A stretch of DNA of 64,000 nt from Strobilurus pachycystidiatus (GCA_019915135.1 JAHLMK010000004.1:1860001-1924000), one strand, 5' to 3'. Shown: positions 53,736 to 63,120, counted from the stretch's first letter. Notes: generated from the letters alone by a model not told the origin. A program made the numbers and translations.

Positions 53736-56360
53736 ATGGAGTCTTTGACCGAGGATGCGCTCAAGAAACTCGTCGTAGCTGACCTCCGTGCCATGTGCAA
53801 GGAGCGCAAGATCGTTGGCTTCAGCAAGGCGACTAAAGCAGCGATTATACAGAAGTTGCTGGACCATCAGGATGGCCCTGGAGCAGCCAAGAAGATCGCG
53901 AATCCAGAGACGACTACCGCGAACAAATCTCCGGCTGAAGCAGTACAACTTGCGCCCGTCGTGCAAAAGTCGAGTGAAGAAACTGCTCCGATGGTCCCTT
54001 TTCAGCAGCGAACGACAAAGCCAGCGACAGTCGAGGGGACAGAACGCGTCTGCGCCAATTGTGGCCAACCCGGACGCTACAAAGATGACAAGTGCGTCGA
54101 GAAATGGGGTTCAGGCCCAAAGGGACCAGGTACTCTGTGCTCAAAGTCCGTAGCCTTCAGTTCGACCGCGTCGTATGACAAATTGACACGTCGTTTGTCA
54201 TAGATGCTACCGTCGACGCCTCAAACAGGAAAAGGAGAGAGCGGGACAACAATCGAATATCTCACCTCCATTGCAGTCGTCACCAACGAACACCGAACGT
54301 CCGAACGCTGTTCCCGCACGAGTCATCGCTCCTTCCAAATCTCGCAACGTTTCTATGCTATCTGGACCATCAATCGCGACAGAGCCTTCCCAATCTGTCC
54401 CTCTTTCTCAGTTCTCTTTTTCATCCCAGTTTCCGCCGAGTCAACAGCAAACTGCGCATAGTCAGCCTACTCAAGCTCCCGATCAGCGGACGAACGCTCT
54501 CAGTCAGCCGAACGACGCGTCTAACCAACCTCCGAACTTATCTCTCCCTCAAATCAACGCGTCAAAACATCATTCTGTCGCGCCATCCTCTCCTACGACT
54601 CTTGGGGCGCGTCCTTCTTCTCCTCTCGCTGACTTGCCACCAAAACCTGCCTCGACAAACCCTCCATCCGTGAAGAAAAGGAACGCCCAGACCCAGGAGA
54701 ACGATCCTCCAAAGACCAAGAAACAGAAAACAGACATGCATCCGAAACCTAAAACGCCGAACCACATTGTGAAGCAACCTAACCCATGCACTGTCATTCC
54801 GAACACCGTAGCCTCGGCGCCAGCATCTACTCTGCTTCCCGCGATGCCGCTTCCCTCTAATCGCAAGCCTTTGATCCACAGCACGAACGTCAAACGATTT
54901 ACTCCACTTATCGTCAAGCAACCCATCTTCGCGCCCGTAAAACCACCCCAGAAAACTCTCTCTCAGCAAGGTCGCTCTCAGATATATCTCGATTTCCCCG
55001 ACACAATCCCTGTATCTTTGGAAAACATCTCCTTCCCTCCAACTCTATCGAACCGTAAACTTGTGCCCCGCTATGCTCTCATTCTTAGTCAAGTCGAGGA
55101 AAACGATCTCAATTCTTGTGTGCTAGTCTCAAAAATGTTTCGATACGCTGGTATGATCAACAGTAGCCTTCCAGCGGTCATTTACTGACGCACGGCCAGT
55201 TTATATATCTGCAAGCTATCGACTATTACATGCTTGTCCTGGACTTCGCTTTGGACTTCTTCTGCAAATTTACCCTCAGAATATGACTGATATGTGGCCC
55301 TATCTACGCCAGCGACATGAGGAGCTAGCCGATCGCCGAGCAAAGTACCATGCTTCATTTCTTCATGCTGCGTTCAAAGGAAAGAATCTAATCGCCTCGC
55401 GCTTATGGACAAGTCCCGATCACGAAAAGCAGATTACAGTTGCGATAAGGCTTGTGCATTCCTTACACCCAGGAGCGAAGGCACTGACAGCATACACCAT
55501 TATAGGTTCCTCTTGACGAGACTCTTCTTCTGCGTGTCGGTGGGACAGACGAGCGATTGGGTGGACGGACAGATCATCGACGTACGACAGCTAGTCCAGG
55601 GCGAAATCTGGTGTATAACTATGCAACACCTCGCGTCGACGGAATCTTTCTACGTGCTGGAGGCGACGTGCGAAGTGGTTGGACGACCGATGGACTGCTC
55701 CTCTCCGAAGCCAAGAAGCAATATTTCTGTTCGCGCCGACTGGTCGGATTACATCGAGAGCCGCACTCAGCCTTTGGCGATCTCTCCACCGCCGTTGATG
55801 GAGCATGTGCGCTGGACTAATCATGAGGAGTATGAACGAGGGATCAGTCGGCATTGGTTGAAGAGGATTCGACGCGAGGGGATGCTTGGCTTCGTGAAGG
55901 AGCACATTGCTGAGAGATATGTTCTCGCTTGTGTTGTGGATAACAGGTATGTGCTATACCTGCCTGGTCGTTATGGTACTCAATTTTGCAGTGTAAGCGG
56001 CAAGTGGAAGTCTTCGACGGAGATGGCGCAGGACTTTGCCGGTCTTGACAGCGTGGCGAGTTTGAGCTCAAAGTCGCGGGTACAGAAAGTCAACTTGTTC
56101 CTTCCTGCGTTAGTTCTCTTTTGGCTCTACTCTTCGAAAGAATCTGCTAACAGTCGGACAGGCATCACCACGTAGAAAGTGTACACTTCAACACCGCCTC
56201 GGGAGCTGCTTTGCATCCCGCGCTGGCGATTATCCAGACTCCTTCCCGAGAGTACTTCATACTGAAGGATAACGGGATGCAGGTCGGTAGTGAGGAGGAG
56301 GGCGTTGTGCAAGTTTGGATGGATCTGTTGCGGTGTGCTAATAATGGTGAATCTCTCTGA
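53736..56360 (+). pseudogene. SAP-domain and GATA-like zinc-finger protein gene with a one-base frameshift
   Basis: Exons 53736-54145, 54204-55150, 55200-55453, 55506-55946, 55992-56108, 56162-56360. An N-terminal SAP motif (LKKLVVADLRAMCKERKIV...KAAIIQKLL), which binds DNA, precedes a CxxC-x25-CxxC finger (CANC...KGPGTLCSKC) like a GATA finger with a longer loop. A long Pro/Ser-rich region and a C-terminal conserved domain follow (HVRWTNHEEYERGISRHWLKR). In exon 4 the frame entering from exon 3 (VPLDETLLLRVGG, NLVYNYATPRVDGIFLRAGG) runs off at about 55725, while RADWSDYIE continues one base ahead; coding length is 3n+1. Either the assembly has an extra base or this allele is disrupted. Otherwise about 788 aa. 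Confidence 0.7.
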
Positions 56361-56562
56361 CGACAATGCTCCCATATGCTATGATATACCCTCTTAATGC
56401 TGCTTATTCGAACCATGTATTGCATGCCACTTTGATAATTTACTCTTTATGGTGGGGAACTCAATCGGAATGGCGCGGCCAGGATTCGAACGGGTGCGCT
56501 CAACTGCCGCCGGCATTTGCCCATCAATAAATCTCGATTTTTTTTTCTCTTCACATCCCTCC

Positions 56563-59407
56563 ATGTCCCGTCTCATCGTCAAGAATTTGCCCGCGTACAT
56601 AACGCCGGAGGAGCTCAGGAAGCACTTTGAGCAGTCCGGGCGACCAGAGGGTACCTTGACCGATGTCAAGGTCGCTCACAAGCAAGATGGCACCTCTCGA
56701 CGCTTTGGTTTCGTTGGCTTCAAAACCGACCAAGAAGCCTCTGCGGCCAAGGCATGGTTCGACAAGACATTCCTAGGCTCCACACGCATATTCGTCAACA
56801 CTATAGAGGTGTGTTGTCCTCTTTTTCTCTCGTTTTCTCGGGAAGAAAATGACATTTGACTCGAGAGTACAGGGTGCTAAAGACGCTCCGACTCCCCGCC
56901 CAAATAAGCGACGACGCACCGATGAGCCGACTCCTCGCCCCGCTGAGCCCGCCAACAAGGAGAAGGAGGTCAAACCGAAGGACTCCAAGTTGGACCAGTA
57001 CATGAATCTCATGCAAACGGCGAAAGGTCCTTCGTGGGCGAACGAGCCTCAATCCCAGCCTGAGGCCTCGACGAGCAAGCAGACACTCGACGCCGATGTT
57101 GAAATGCGAGATAGTGAAACCGCCGAGCCCGCCAACCAGGAAGGCATGTCCGATTTGGCCTGGATGCGCCGGCATATGTCGAAAAAGGTCGACGAACCGG
57201 AGGTCAAGGCGTTCGAACAGTCTGACGATGAGAATGGTGGCGGAAAGCAGAAGGTTTGTTGTCTATATATCGCTCGTTAACCAAGCTTATGTGTCATATA
57301 GGCTCCAGTAGCGCCTTTCGTTCCCGAGGCGCCAAAGGATTCAACTAAGGACACTATACTCCAGACTTCGCGGCTCTTTGTTCGCAATCTGACTTTTTCG
57401 TGTACGGAGGAGGAACTCACAGAGTTCTTCAGTCCGTATGGTACTATCTCCCAGGTGAGCTTTCTTTCTTCGCCATCTTCGCTTCGTCGTGCTCGACGAA
57501 TCATCTACACGATGACAACATATATAGGGACATCAGACTCTTCGGAGGATGCTGATCCTTCAGGGAAACCGATAGTAGAAATAATTTCTGAACTCTCAAT
57601 ATTTTGCCATGCTCGCTGTAGACATCATACTGACAATATCTCTTCCAGGTGAATGTCTCCGCCAATTGCTATGTGATGAACAATTGTATAGGGACATCAG
57701 ACTCTTCGGGGAATGCTGATCCTTCTGGAAAATCCGATAGTAGAAATAATATTCTGACTTTCATCTCAATCTCGTCTCTTCCAACGTCATGCTAATTCGC
57801 ACCGTCTTCAGGTACACATACCTCTTGATCCCGCCACCAAGAAGACAAAAGGTCTGGCTTATGTTACGTTCGCCAAGGCGGCTGACGCTCTTGCGGCGTA
57901 TGAGGCCTTGGATCGAAAGTCCTTCCAAGGGCGACTTATTCATATACTCGCTGCTGTTGACCGGAAAGGTGGTTTCCGGGTGGAAGAAGGGGAGGACCGC
58001 AAGCGCACTGTGAAAGGAGAAAAGGCATCGAAGCGCAAAGCAACCGCAGGCCAGGACTTCAATTGGAGTATGTTGTACATGAATGTAAGTCGCGTCCTTG
58101 ATTGGTATTCGGTACTCTGTGGCTCATTTGCGTGCAGAGCGACGCTGTAGCCTCATCCATCGCGGACCGAATGAACATCTCCAAGTCTGACATCCTGAAC
58201 CCGGATGGGTCTGACAACGCCGCCGTCAAACTCGCACTCGCAGAAACGCACATTATCCACGAGACCAAGACCTACCTAGAATCGCAGGGCGTAGTGCTCT
58301 CCGCGTTCTCATCTCGTGCTCGCTCTGATACAACTATCTTGGTCAAAAACATCCCATACGGCACCACCGAGGAGCAAATACGCGAGCTCTTTGAGCCTCA
58401 TGGTACACTCACACGTGTGGTGGTCCCTCCTGCCGGCACGATGGCTGTGGTAGACTACGACCGTCCTGCTGACGCAACGGAAGCGTTTCGTGCTGTGGCC
58501 TATCGACGGCTTGGCAGTTCGGTGGTCTATCTGGAGAAAGGACCATTGGGTGTTTTCACGGACACGGACGCACAGCCTTCTGCGCCACAACTCCACATTT
58601 CATCTACCCATGCCATCACCATCCCCGAGCAAGCCGAAGGTGCCACGCCCGACGACGAGCCATCGTTATCGGAAGGATCTACCCTCTTCGTCAAGAATCT
58701 GGCGTTCGCCACGACCACCGAGCGTCTCACCCAGATATTCCGCAGCCTACCCTCGTTCTCGTTTGCCCGGGTGCAGACGAAGCCAGACCCGAAGAGGCCA
58801 GATGGACGTCTGAGCATGGGTTATGGATTCGTTGGATTCAAAGATGTTGAGGGCGCAAAGAAGGCAATCAAGAGCATGCAAGGTTTCAATTTGGATGGGC
58901 ATTCTCTGCACATCAAGTTTGCGGGACGTGGAACGGAGAACGACAAGCCTGTGGATCCGGCAAGTTCCAAAAGCAGGACAACAAAAATGCTCGTCAAGAA
59001 TGTGCCCTTCGAAGCGACCAAGAAGGATATACGCGAGCTGTTTGGGTATGTTCTTTTGTTACACTATGTTTAAATGCCTCGACTCATTGTGTATCCGTTA
59101 TAGGTCTCATGGACAGCTCAAGTCCGTGCGTTTGCCGAGGAAGTTCGATTCCAGGACTCGTGGTTTCGCATTCCTGGACTTCGTTTCGCGGACGGAGGCG
59201 GAGAATGCATATGCCGCGCTCAAGCACACTCACTTGCTGGGTCGTCATTTGGTTCTGGAGTGGGCCGAGGAGGGCGAACAGGATCTGGATGTTTTGCGGA
59301 AGAAGGCGGGTGTCGGCTTCGGCGATGGCAAGCTGATGCCGGGGAAGAAACGCAAGCTGCGCATGGACGGAGGTGATGGAGCGGACGATAACGACGACGC
59401 CGAGTAA
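56563..59407 (+). CDS. MRD1: Mrd1/RBM19, five-RRM ribosome-biogenesis factor
   Basis: 754-aa nucleolar protein that binds pre-rRNA and U3 and is needed for early 18S rRNA cleavages. Exons: 56563-56808, 56873-57253, 57302-57454, 57812-58084, 58138-59045, 59104-59407. RRM1 starts at SRLIVKNLPAYITPEEL (residue 2); RRM2 at SRLFVRNLTFSCTEEEL (about 230) is split by the odd third intron after GTISQ; RRM3 at TTILVKNIPYGTTEEQI (about 415); RRM4 at STLFVKNLAFATTTERL (about 535); RRM5 at KMLVKNVPFEATKKDI (about 633) with RTRGFAFLDF. Five RRMs match fungal Mrd1 (animal RBM19 has six). The linker after RRM1 is acidic/basic and disordered. The C-terminus MPGKKRKLRMDGG...DDAE recurs in decayed form at 61290. 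Confidence 0.93.
57505..57596 (+). ncRNA. Candidate box C/D snoRNA-like unit 1 (intronic)
   Basis: C-box-like ACGATGA at 57509-57515 (one base off RUGAUGA), internal CTGA at 57552-57555, and terminal D-box CTGA at 57588-57591, 83 nt from C to D. The D box lies 57 nt before the splice acceptor, the spacing known for intronic snoRNAs. Shared with unit 2 without change: ATAGGGACATCAGACTCTTCGG, ATGCTGATCCTTC and CGATAGTAGAAATAAT. No terminal stem is evident and I did not identify an rRNA target, so this is a candidate only. Confidence 0.4.
57669..57762 (+). ncRNA. Candidate box C/D snoRNA-like unit 2 (intronic)
   Basis: Perfect C box GTGATGA at 57673-57679, internal CTGA at 57716-57719, and D box CTGA at 57754-57757, 85 nt from C to D and 54 nt before the acceptor. 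It is the better-preserved of the two units. Differences from unit 1 lie mostly between the conserved blocks. Host gene MRD1 is itself a ribosome-biogenesis factor, a usual class of snoRNA host. Lack of a terminal stem is the main weakness. Confidence 0.45.
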
Positions 59408-59603
59408 TTCGTGTAGGTTTCTATTGTGCTCTCCGTGCTATAATAAACGTGTCGTTAGTGCCGTTACTGGTTGTCATCTCAATTGCAAAGCACAAGAGAC
59501 CAGCGCTATTGTTCTCAGGTCTCGTCGTGGGTGCGGCTTTTGTACATTGTCACCACATCGGTCTGGCGGGTCGATTGAGGCTGTGTATACAAAAGGTCCC
59601 GTC

Positions 59604-59752
59604 TATAAGTGCGAGGGTGCGCGACGGTGCACTTAGTAGCTGCCCTCTGAACATCACTACATTCATCGGTTATTGACCGACTTTGCCCCCCTTCTGGGTC
59701 TTCGCGCTGTAAGTCCCGCTTTGCAGTTCACATCACCGACTCACAAGCTTAG
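59604..59752 (+). promoter_or_regulatory. Core promoter and 5' UTR intron of the first CaaX gene
   Basis: TATAAG at 59604-59609, and a probable 5' UTR intron at 59709-59752 (GTAAGTCC...GCTTAG), both conserved in the second copy. Upstream, TATTGTTCT (59508-59516, an HMG-type core ATTGTT) and TATACAAAAGG (59585-59595) also recur with small changes. HMG-box control of pheromone genes is known in basidiomycetes; binding here is inference. Confidence 0.5.
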
Positions 59753-59782
59753 TTTCACAGTCAGTTTCGACCAAAGCCCGCA

Positions 59783-59932
59783 ATGGATTCTTTCGACATC
59801 GTTCTCCTCTCTCTTGACGGTGACGAACCTACACAAGCCGTTAACGAATCCTCTGCCACTTCACCGCAAGTGGTGCCCAGCGATGCGGCGAGGGATCTTT
59901 TCAGTGGTCCCCAGAACTGTGTCATTATCTAA
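59783..59932 (+). CDS. Putative farnesylated mating-pheromone precursor (CaaX), copy 1
   Basis: 49 codons, single coding exon. It begins MDSFDIV, the start shared by many basidiomycete mating pheromone precursors (MDSF/MDAF), and ends LFSGPQNCVII, where CVII is a CaaX box for prenylation, cleavage of the last three residues and carboxyl methylation. Such precursors are trimmed at the N-side of a charged pair to a 9-14 residue lipopeptide that is exported by a Ste6-type transporter and read by a Ste3-type receptor. Here SDAARD precedes the conserved end; the classical ER/EH pair is not present, so the cut site is open. It is too short for ordinary gene finders. Its paralogue lies 2.0 kb downstream. 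No receptor gene was found in the window. Confidence 0.75.
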   Translation: MDSFDIVLLSLDGDEPTQAVNESSATSPQVVPSDAARDLFSGPQNCVII

Positions 59933-60339
59933 ACCCTCCTCTCGTACGTCTTCACCCGTTCAGAAGATGGCCCAAAAGCTGAGAGTATCTTAGATGTCAC
60001 GAACGCACATTCGGCTTCGGTATCATGGCGCCCCCTTTGTGCGGCGTTACACACATTCCTCTCACAATCCACGTCAGGCCTATAATTCTTCGAGCTGAGC
60101 TCAGATCGCCACGCTCATTTGTATCACTAGTTATCGTTTCTGGACGCATTTTTCTCCTAATACTATCCACCTACTAAGTATAGTATAGTAGTAGCACTGT
60201 ATCTCTATTTACCCCACAATTGCGCCCGTAGCTCACTAGGAAACGATTTATTACGACATCAATAGCTTTTCCTTCGTCCATAAGATATATTTGACGTCCG
60301 ACTGGAGGTAGATTCTCGGTTGTCGAGCGACAAAGACCA

Positions 60340-60357
60340 GATCGGCCGTTGCCGATC
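60340..60357 (+). other. Conserved 3' hairpin, copy 1
   Basis: GATCGGC-CGTT-GCCGATC, a perfect 7-bp stem with a CGTT loop, about 410 bp after the stop of the first CaaX gene. The corresponding hairpin in copy 2 keeps the fold in spite of base changes. Confidence 0.5.
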
Positions 60358-60390
60358 ATCCGAATCTGCACTTGGCAATGAACTACCACC

Positions 60391-61289
60391 TGCTCATACT
60401 CTTTCCTCTTCCTACTTGGCCAGTCAGCTATAGCTTTTCACCTTTGGGATGCGGTGAGGGTCACGTCGACGACGTCCCTACTGCCTGTCTTCCTCGCACT
60501 CATGATCAAGATGAGACTGCGAGCGAACGAGTCTCAATCCAGGGCCTGTTAGTCGCGTTCTCTACCTGCGAGCCGTGAAGAAAATCTAGGGTTACTCTGA
60601 CTTGCGCGGTGATCCTGGAACAGTCGTTGCTACACCAATTTGGGTTGGCGCTCGCATCGCCTGTCCCGTCGTCGATGATCATTGCAGATTCAACTCCAGC
60701 CGAGAAGCTGCAAATCTCTGTCTTTGGCGCCTCGTAAAACTTTGAATTCACACTTGTTCCGGATCATCCTTTGATTTCTGCTGCTATGTACTGTCTTTGC
60801 CGGCGCTACATGAACCAAGGAGAACGCTAGCTTGATCTTCACCTATTGCTTTAAATGTTAAACGTTTTGATGTTACTATTGCTACCCCTCTACGGATATC
60901 CACGCCAATTCTGTTGGCGCTCGAACTCCGCTAACTTTACGAATACTTAAACTTGCAGGATGGCGACACAACGAGGTGTTCCAGGGTTCCATCAAGGCGA
61001 TTGGTACGCTGCCATCAACACCGCTCGGTCTGAAGTACGCATCATTGTTGACACCCAACAGTCCATCGTTCCAACTTCATGGGAGCGAGCAGCAGCTGGA
61101 GAGGAGGAGCTGTGGAGGAAGTCTTGCCGGCTGCAGGCTTCACTCTGAGTCACCGTCAGTGTTGGGAGGCTCATAGGTATGAGCCTACTGATAAGCCCTT
61201 GCCGAGTGTAGTGGGATGGGGCGGCCCCAGATTCCTACCATTCCCGTTCGTGCCCCGTATCGTGCTCTAATCAAGTACAAGTGGAAGGA
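60391..61289. other. Spacer between the duplicated segments, no gene supported
   Basis: About 900 bp not shared by the other side of the duplication. A frame fragment around 60960-61150 and a minus-strand frame at 60506-60751 look partly protein-like but have no recognisable domain or splice extension. Confidence 0.35.
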
Positions 61290-61395
61290 GGGGGATGTAT
61301 GGCTCGGTGATGAGAAAATGTAGCCCGGACGGAAACGCATGTTTGACATCGCCGGAGGTGATGGGGTGGACGACACCGACGGCGAGTTATCCGTA
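61290..61395 (+). pseudogene. Truncated, decayed MRD1 3' end
   Basis: Sequence around CCGGACGGAAACGCATG..GGAGGTGATGGGGTGGACGACACCGACGGCGAG aligns with the last codons of MRD1 (59340-59407) but has an early TAG and has lost the stop context. It marks the left end of duplication copy 2 and shows the direction of the event. Confidence 0.65.
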
Positions 61396-61597
61396 CGTCT
61401 TATTGTACTCTCCGTGCCAGCATTAATCTAACAGTAGACTTGGTCGTCAATGCCGTTGGTGCTGCTGTAACGGTTGTCGTTTGAGGTGCAAAGAACAAAA
61501 GACCGCCGTTATTGTTCTTGGTGGCGCGTTGTCCCGACATTGGACTGTCGGGACGGGGGTGATTGCCGGACTGTGTACACAAAAGATTCAAGAAGAA

Positions 61598-61749
61598 TAT
61601 AAGAGTGGGAGTGCGCCTGTTTGCGCTCAATAGCCACTCTTTTGACACCCCACACCCCCTTGGGTTCCACCCACCTCTTCTTCCCGCTCCCCGCGCTGTA
61701 AGTCCATCGTCCTGACTTCAATCCAACATCGCCGACTCATCAGACTTAG
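61598..61749 (+). promoter_or_regulatory. Core promoter and 5' UTR intron of the second CaaX gene
   Basis: TATAAG at 61598-61603, and a probable 5' UTR intron at 61698-61749 (GTAAGTCC...ACTTAG), matching copy 1 in place and order. TATTGTTCT (61512-61520) and TACACAAAAG (61575-61584) correspond to the HMG-like and ACAAAAG motifs of copy 1. Confidence 0.5.
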
Positions 61750-61783
61750 TTCCACCGTCGTTCTTGTACCTCCAATTTCCGAA

Positions 61784-61933
61784 ATGGACGCTTTTGACAC
61801 CGTTATCGTCTCTCTTGACGGTGAAGAGTTTACCCAAATTGTTAATGAGGCAGAGCAGTCCTCTACTGCTTCACTACCCAACGATGCAGCAAAAACTCTA
61901 TTTAGTGGTCCTCAAAACTGTATCATCAGCTAA
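61784..61933 (+). CDS. Putative farnesylated mating-pheromone precursor (CaaX), copy 2
   Basis: 49 codons, paralogue of the gene at 59783. It begins MDAFDTVIVSLDGEE and ends LFSGPQNCIIS, with CaaX box CIIS (Ser at the last place favours farnesyl transfer). LFSGPQNC is identical in both copies, whereas the precursor middle has many replacements and two offset small indels. That is the pattern expected when only the mature lipopeptide is under strong selection. The first gene's CaaX box is CVII, so processing could differ slightly, but the mature peptide ends should be nearly the same. The residue before Leu differs (Asp versus Thr). The same peptide end suggests the two genes signal to the same receptor. 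Confidence 0.75.
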   Translation: MDAFDTVIVSLDGEEFTQIVNEAEQSSTASLPNDAAKTLFSGPQNCIIS

Positions 61934-62342
61934 ACCTTCCTCTTGTGCGTCTTCAACTTCGGAGTGAGTGATTCTCACACTCAAGGAATTCTAGATGCCA
62001 TCGCGATTCGCGAGCAACTACTCATATTCAAATTCATGGCGCCACCCTCTCTTTTCAGGCGCAACCTTATACGCTCCTTTCACATCTCATGCTAGGCTTA
62101 TACTTCTTTGAGTTGAGCTCAGATTGCCACGCTCATTACTAAGTTTGTACCACTACATATCGTTTCCGGATGCGTTTCGTCAACACTTGCTATGCTTGCA
62201 CTGTATTTCTCTTTACCCTAGTAACGCTGTAGCTCTATAGGAAACGATTTCTTACAAGTCATGATCTGCCTCGTCTCTAGCCAGCACCGACGACTAGAGG
62301 TAGATCGATAGTACATCAAACGCGGTTGTCGATATATAGTGG

Positions 62343-62358
62343 TTCGGCCGTTGCCGAA
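62343..62358 (+). other. Conserved 3' hairpin, copy 2
   Basis: TTCGGC-CGTT-GCCGAA, a 6-bp stem with the same CGTT loop as copy 1. The second base pair of the copy 1 stem (A-T) is T-A here, a paired change that keeps the fold. Confidence 0.5.
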
Positions 62359-62405
62359 AAATGTAAATCCCGATTGCTCCCTCCAATTACACTTGACAAA
62401 GAACT

Positions 62406-63120
62406 ACTTGTCTCACCCGCTTACTTTCCGCTTCCCAGTGCGCAAGGCAACTTCCAGTGAGCGGCTCCATTTCGTCGCGTAGATGCCCCCGAGACTTGTA
62501 CCCACCTCGTTTGGATATAACGTATAGGCATCTAGAGCTACACCAAGTATGCCTTGATATCTGTTCGACGTCCCGCTATGTCTTCGCTCAAGAATCTGAT
62601 TCGGTATTAGCATCAGTGGAAGCACTCCCCACGATAGGCATAATATGGCCTCACATGCCTCAAGAGGCTGTTGCTCTAGCTCTCGCTTGGTCATCAAACT
62701 CTCTCTGGGCGTTTTCACGGCTATTGGACAGAGTAATGTACGACACCGGCGCCTGGCTGAGGCTGTGGAGCCGGACCATATAGAGGCGCGTACAGAGGTC
62801 CGTCTCTCAGTGATCAGAATCATTGAAAACTGGAACTTGGAACTGATTGCATCCCTCAGACTGAACAATCAACATCATAGAAGGGCCCGGGGAGCGGCCA
62901 GGGCAGGCAAGAAGACATCTTACGCGTTCCAATGAGTGGCCGATGATGCATGATGAGGCGCACAGCCCGGAGTGTCGCTTATTTCCAGTCAGCATACACA
63001 GTTCTCAGGTCCAGCTCTATCAGAGCTCTATAAAGCCCCCACTGACATGATCGGTGAAGGGTGAGTGCATTCCCAGAATTCCACGTGCTCCGTTCGCCTC
63101 TCCCCTCCTTTTAGTTCAAG
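62406..63120. other. Intergenic, no gene supported
   Basis: About 715 bp. Overlapping frames on both strands (62413-62868 minus, 62645-62935 plus) are of chance-like composition, and no domain was recognised. Confidence 0.35.

Larger units (their letters stand above)
57455..57811 (+). other. MRD1 intron 3: tandemly duplicated intron with internal AG|GT junction
   Basis: At 357 nt this intron is about seven times the usual size here. It reads as two introns in a row: 57455-57648 (GTGAGC...CTTCCAG) and 57649-57811 (GTGAAT...CTTCAG), meeting at CTTCCAG|GTGAAT with no exon between them. That is the structure of a recursive splice site or zero-length exon. Branch-point-like TACTGAC (57628-57634) and TGCTAAT (57790-57796) lie 14 to 15 nt before each AG. 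Each half holds one copy of a related ~90-nt unit, 164 bp apart. Splicing in one or two steps gives the same mRNA. Confidence 0.75.
59310..60390 (+). repeat. Segmental duplication, copy 1 (MRD1 tail plus CaaX gene and flanks)
   Basis: From the last ~100 bp of MRD1 through the first CaaX peptide gene and about 450 bp of 3' flank, this stretch aligns with 61290-62405. Shared blocks include GGAGGTGATGG, GTGCTCTCCGTGC, GCGCTGTAAGTCC, the CaaX gene, GAGCTCAGAT(C/T)GCCACGCTCATT, TAGGAAACGATTT and CGGCCGTTGCCGA. Because copy 1 includes intact MRD1 sequence, it is the likely source. Confidence 0.8.
61290..62405 (+). repeat. Segmental duplication, copy 2
   Basis: Direct repeat of 59310-60390 about 2.0 kb downstream, diverged by substitutions and small indels but collinear over its length. 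It includes a decayed MRD1 3' fragment, the promoter, a 5' UTR intron, the second CaaX gene and the 3' flank with the hairpin. Confidence 0.8.

Noticed and set aside
55557..55820. Separate small gene in exon 4 of the SAP gene
   Set aside because: It is the correct upstream frame of that exon before the frameshift, not an independent gene.
56471..56500. tRNA-like 3' end on the minus strand (CGTTCGAATCC followed by TGGCCGCGCCA)
   Set aside because: The B-box matches well, but no 5' acceptor strand GGCGCGG occurs at tRNA distance, and the T-arm stem does not pair. At best it is a fragment.
62413..62935. Overlapping frames on both strands near 62.4-62.9 kb
   Set aside because: No domain, no conserved start and no sign of introns; composition looks random.
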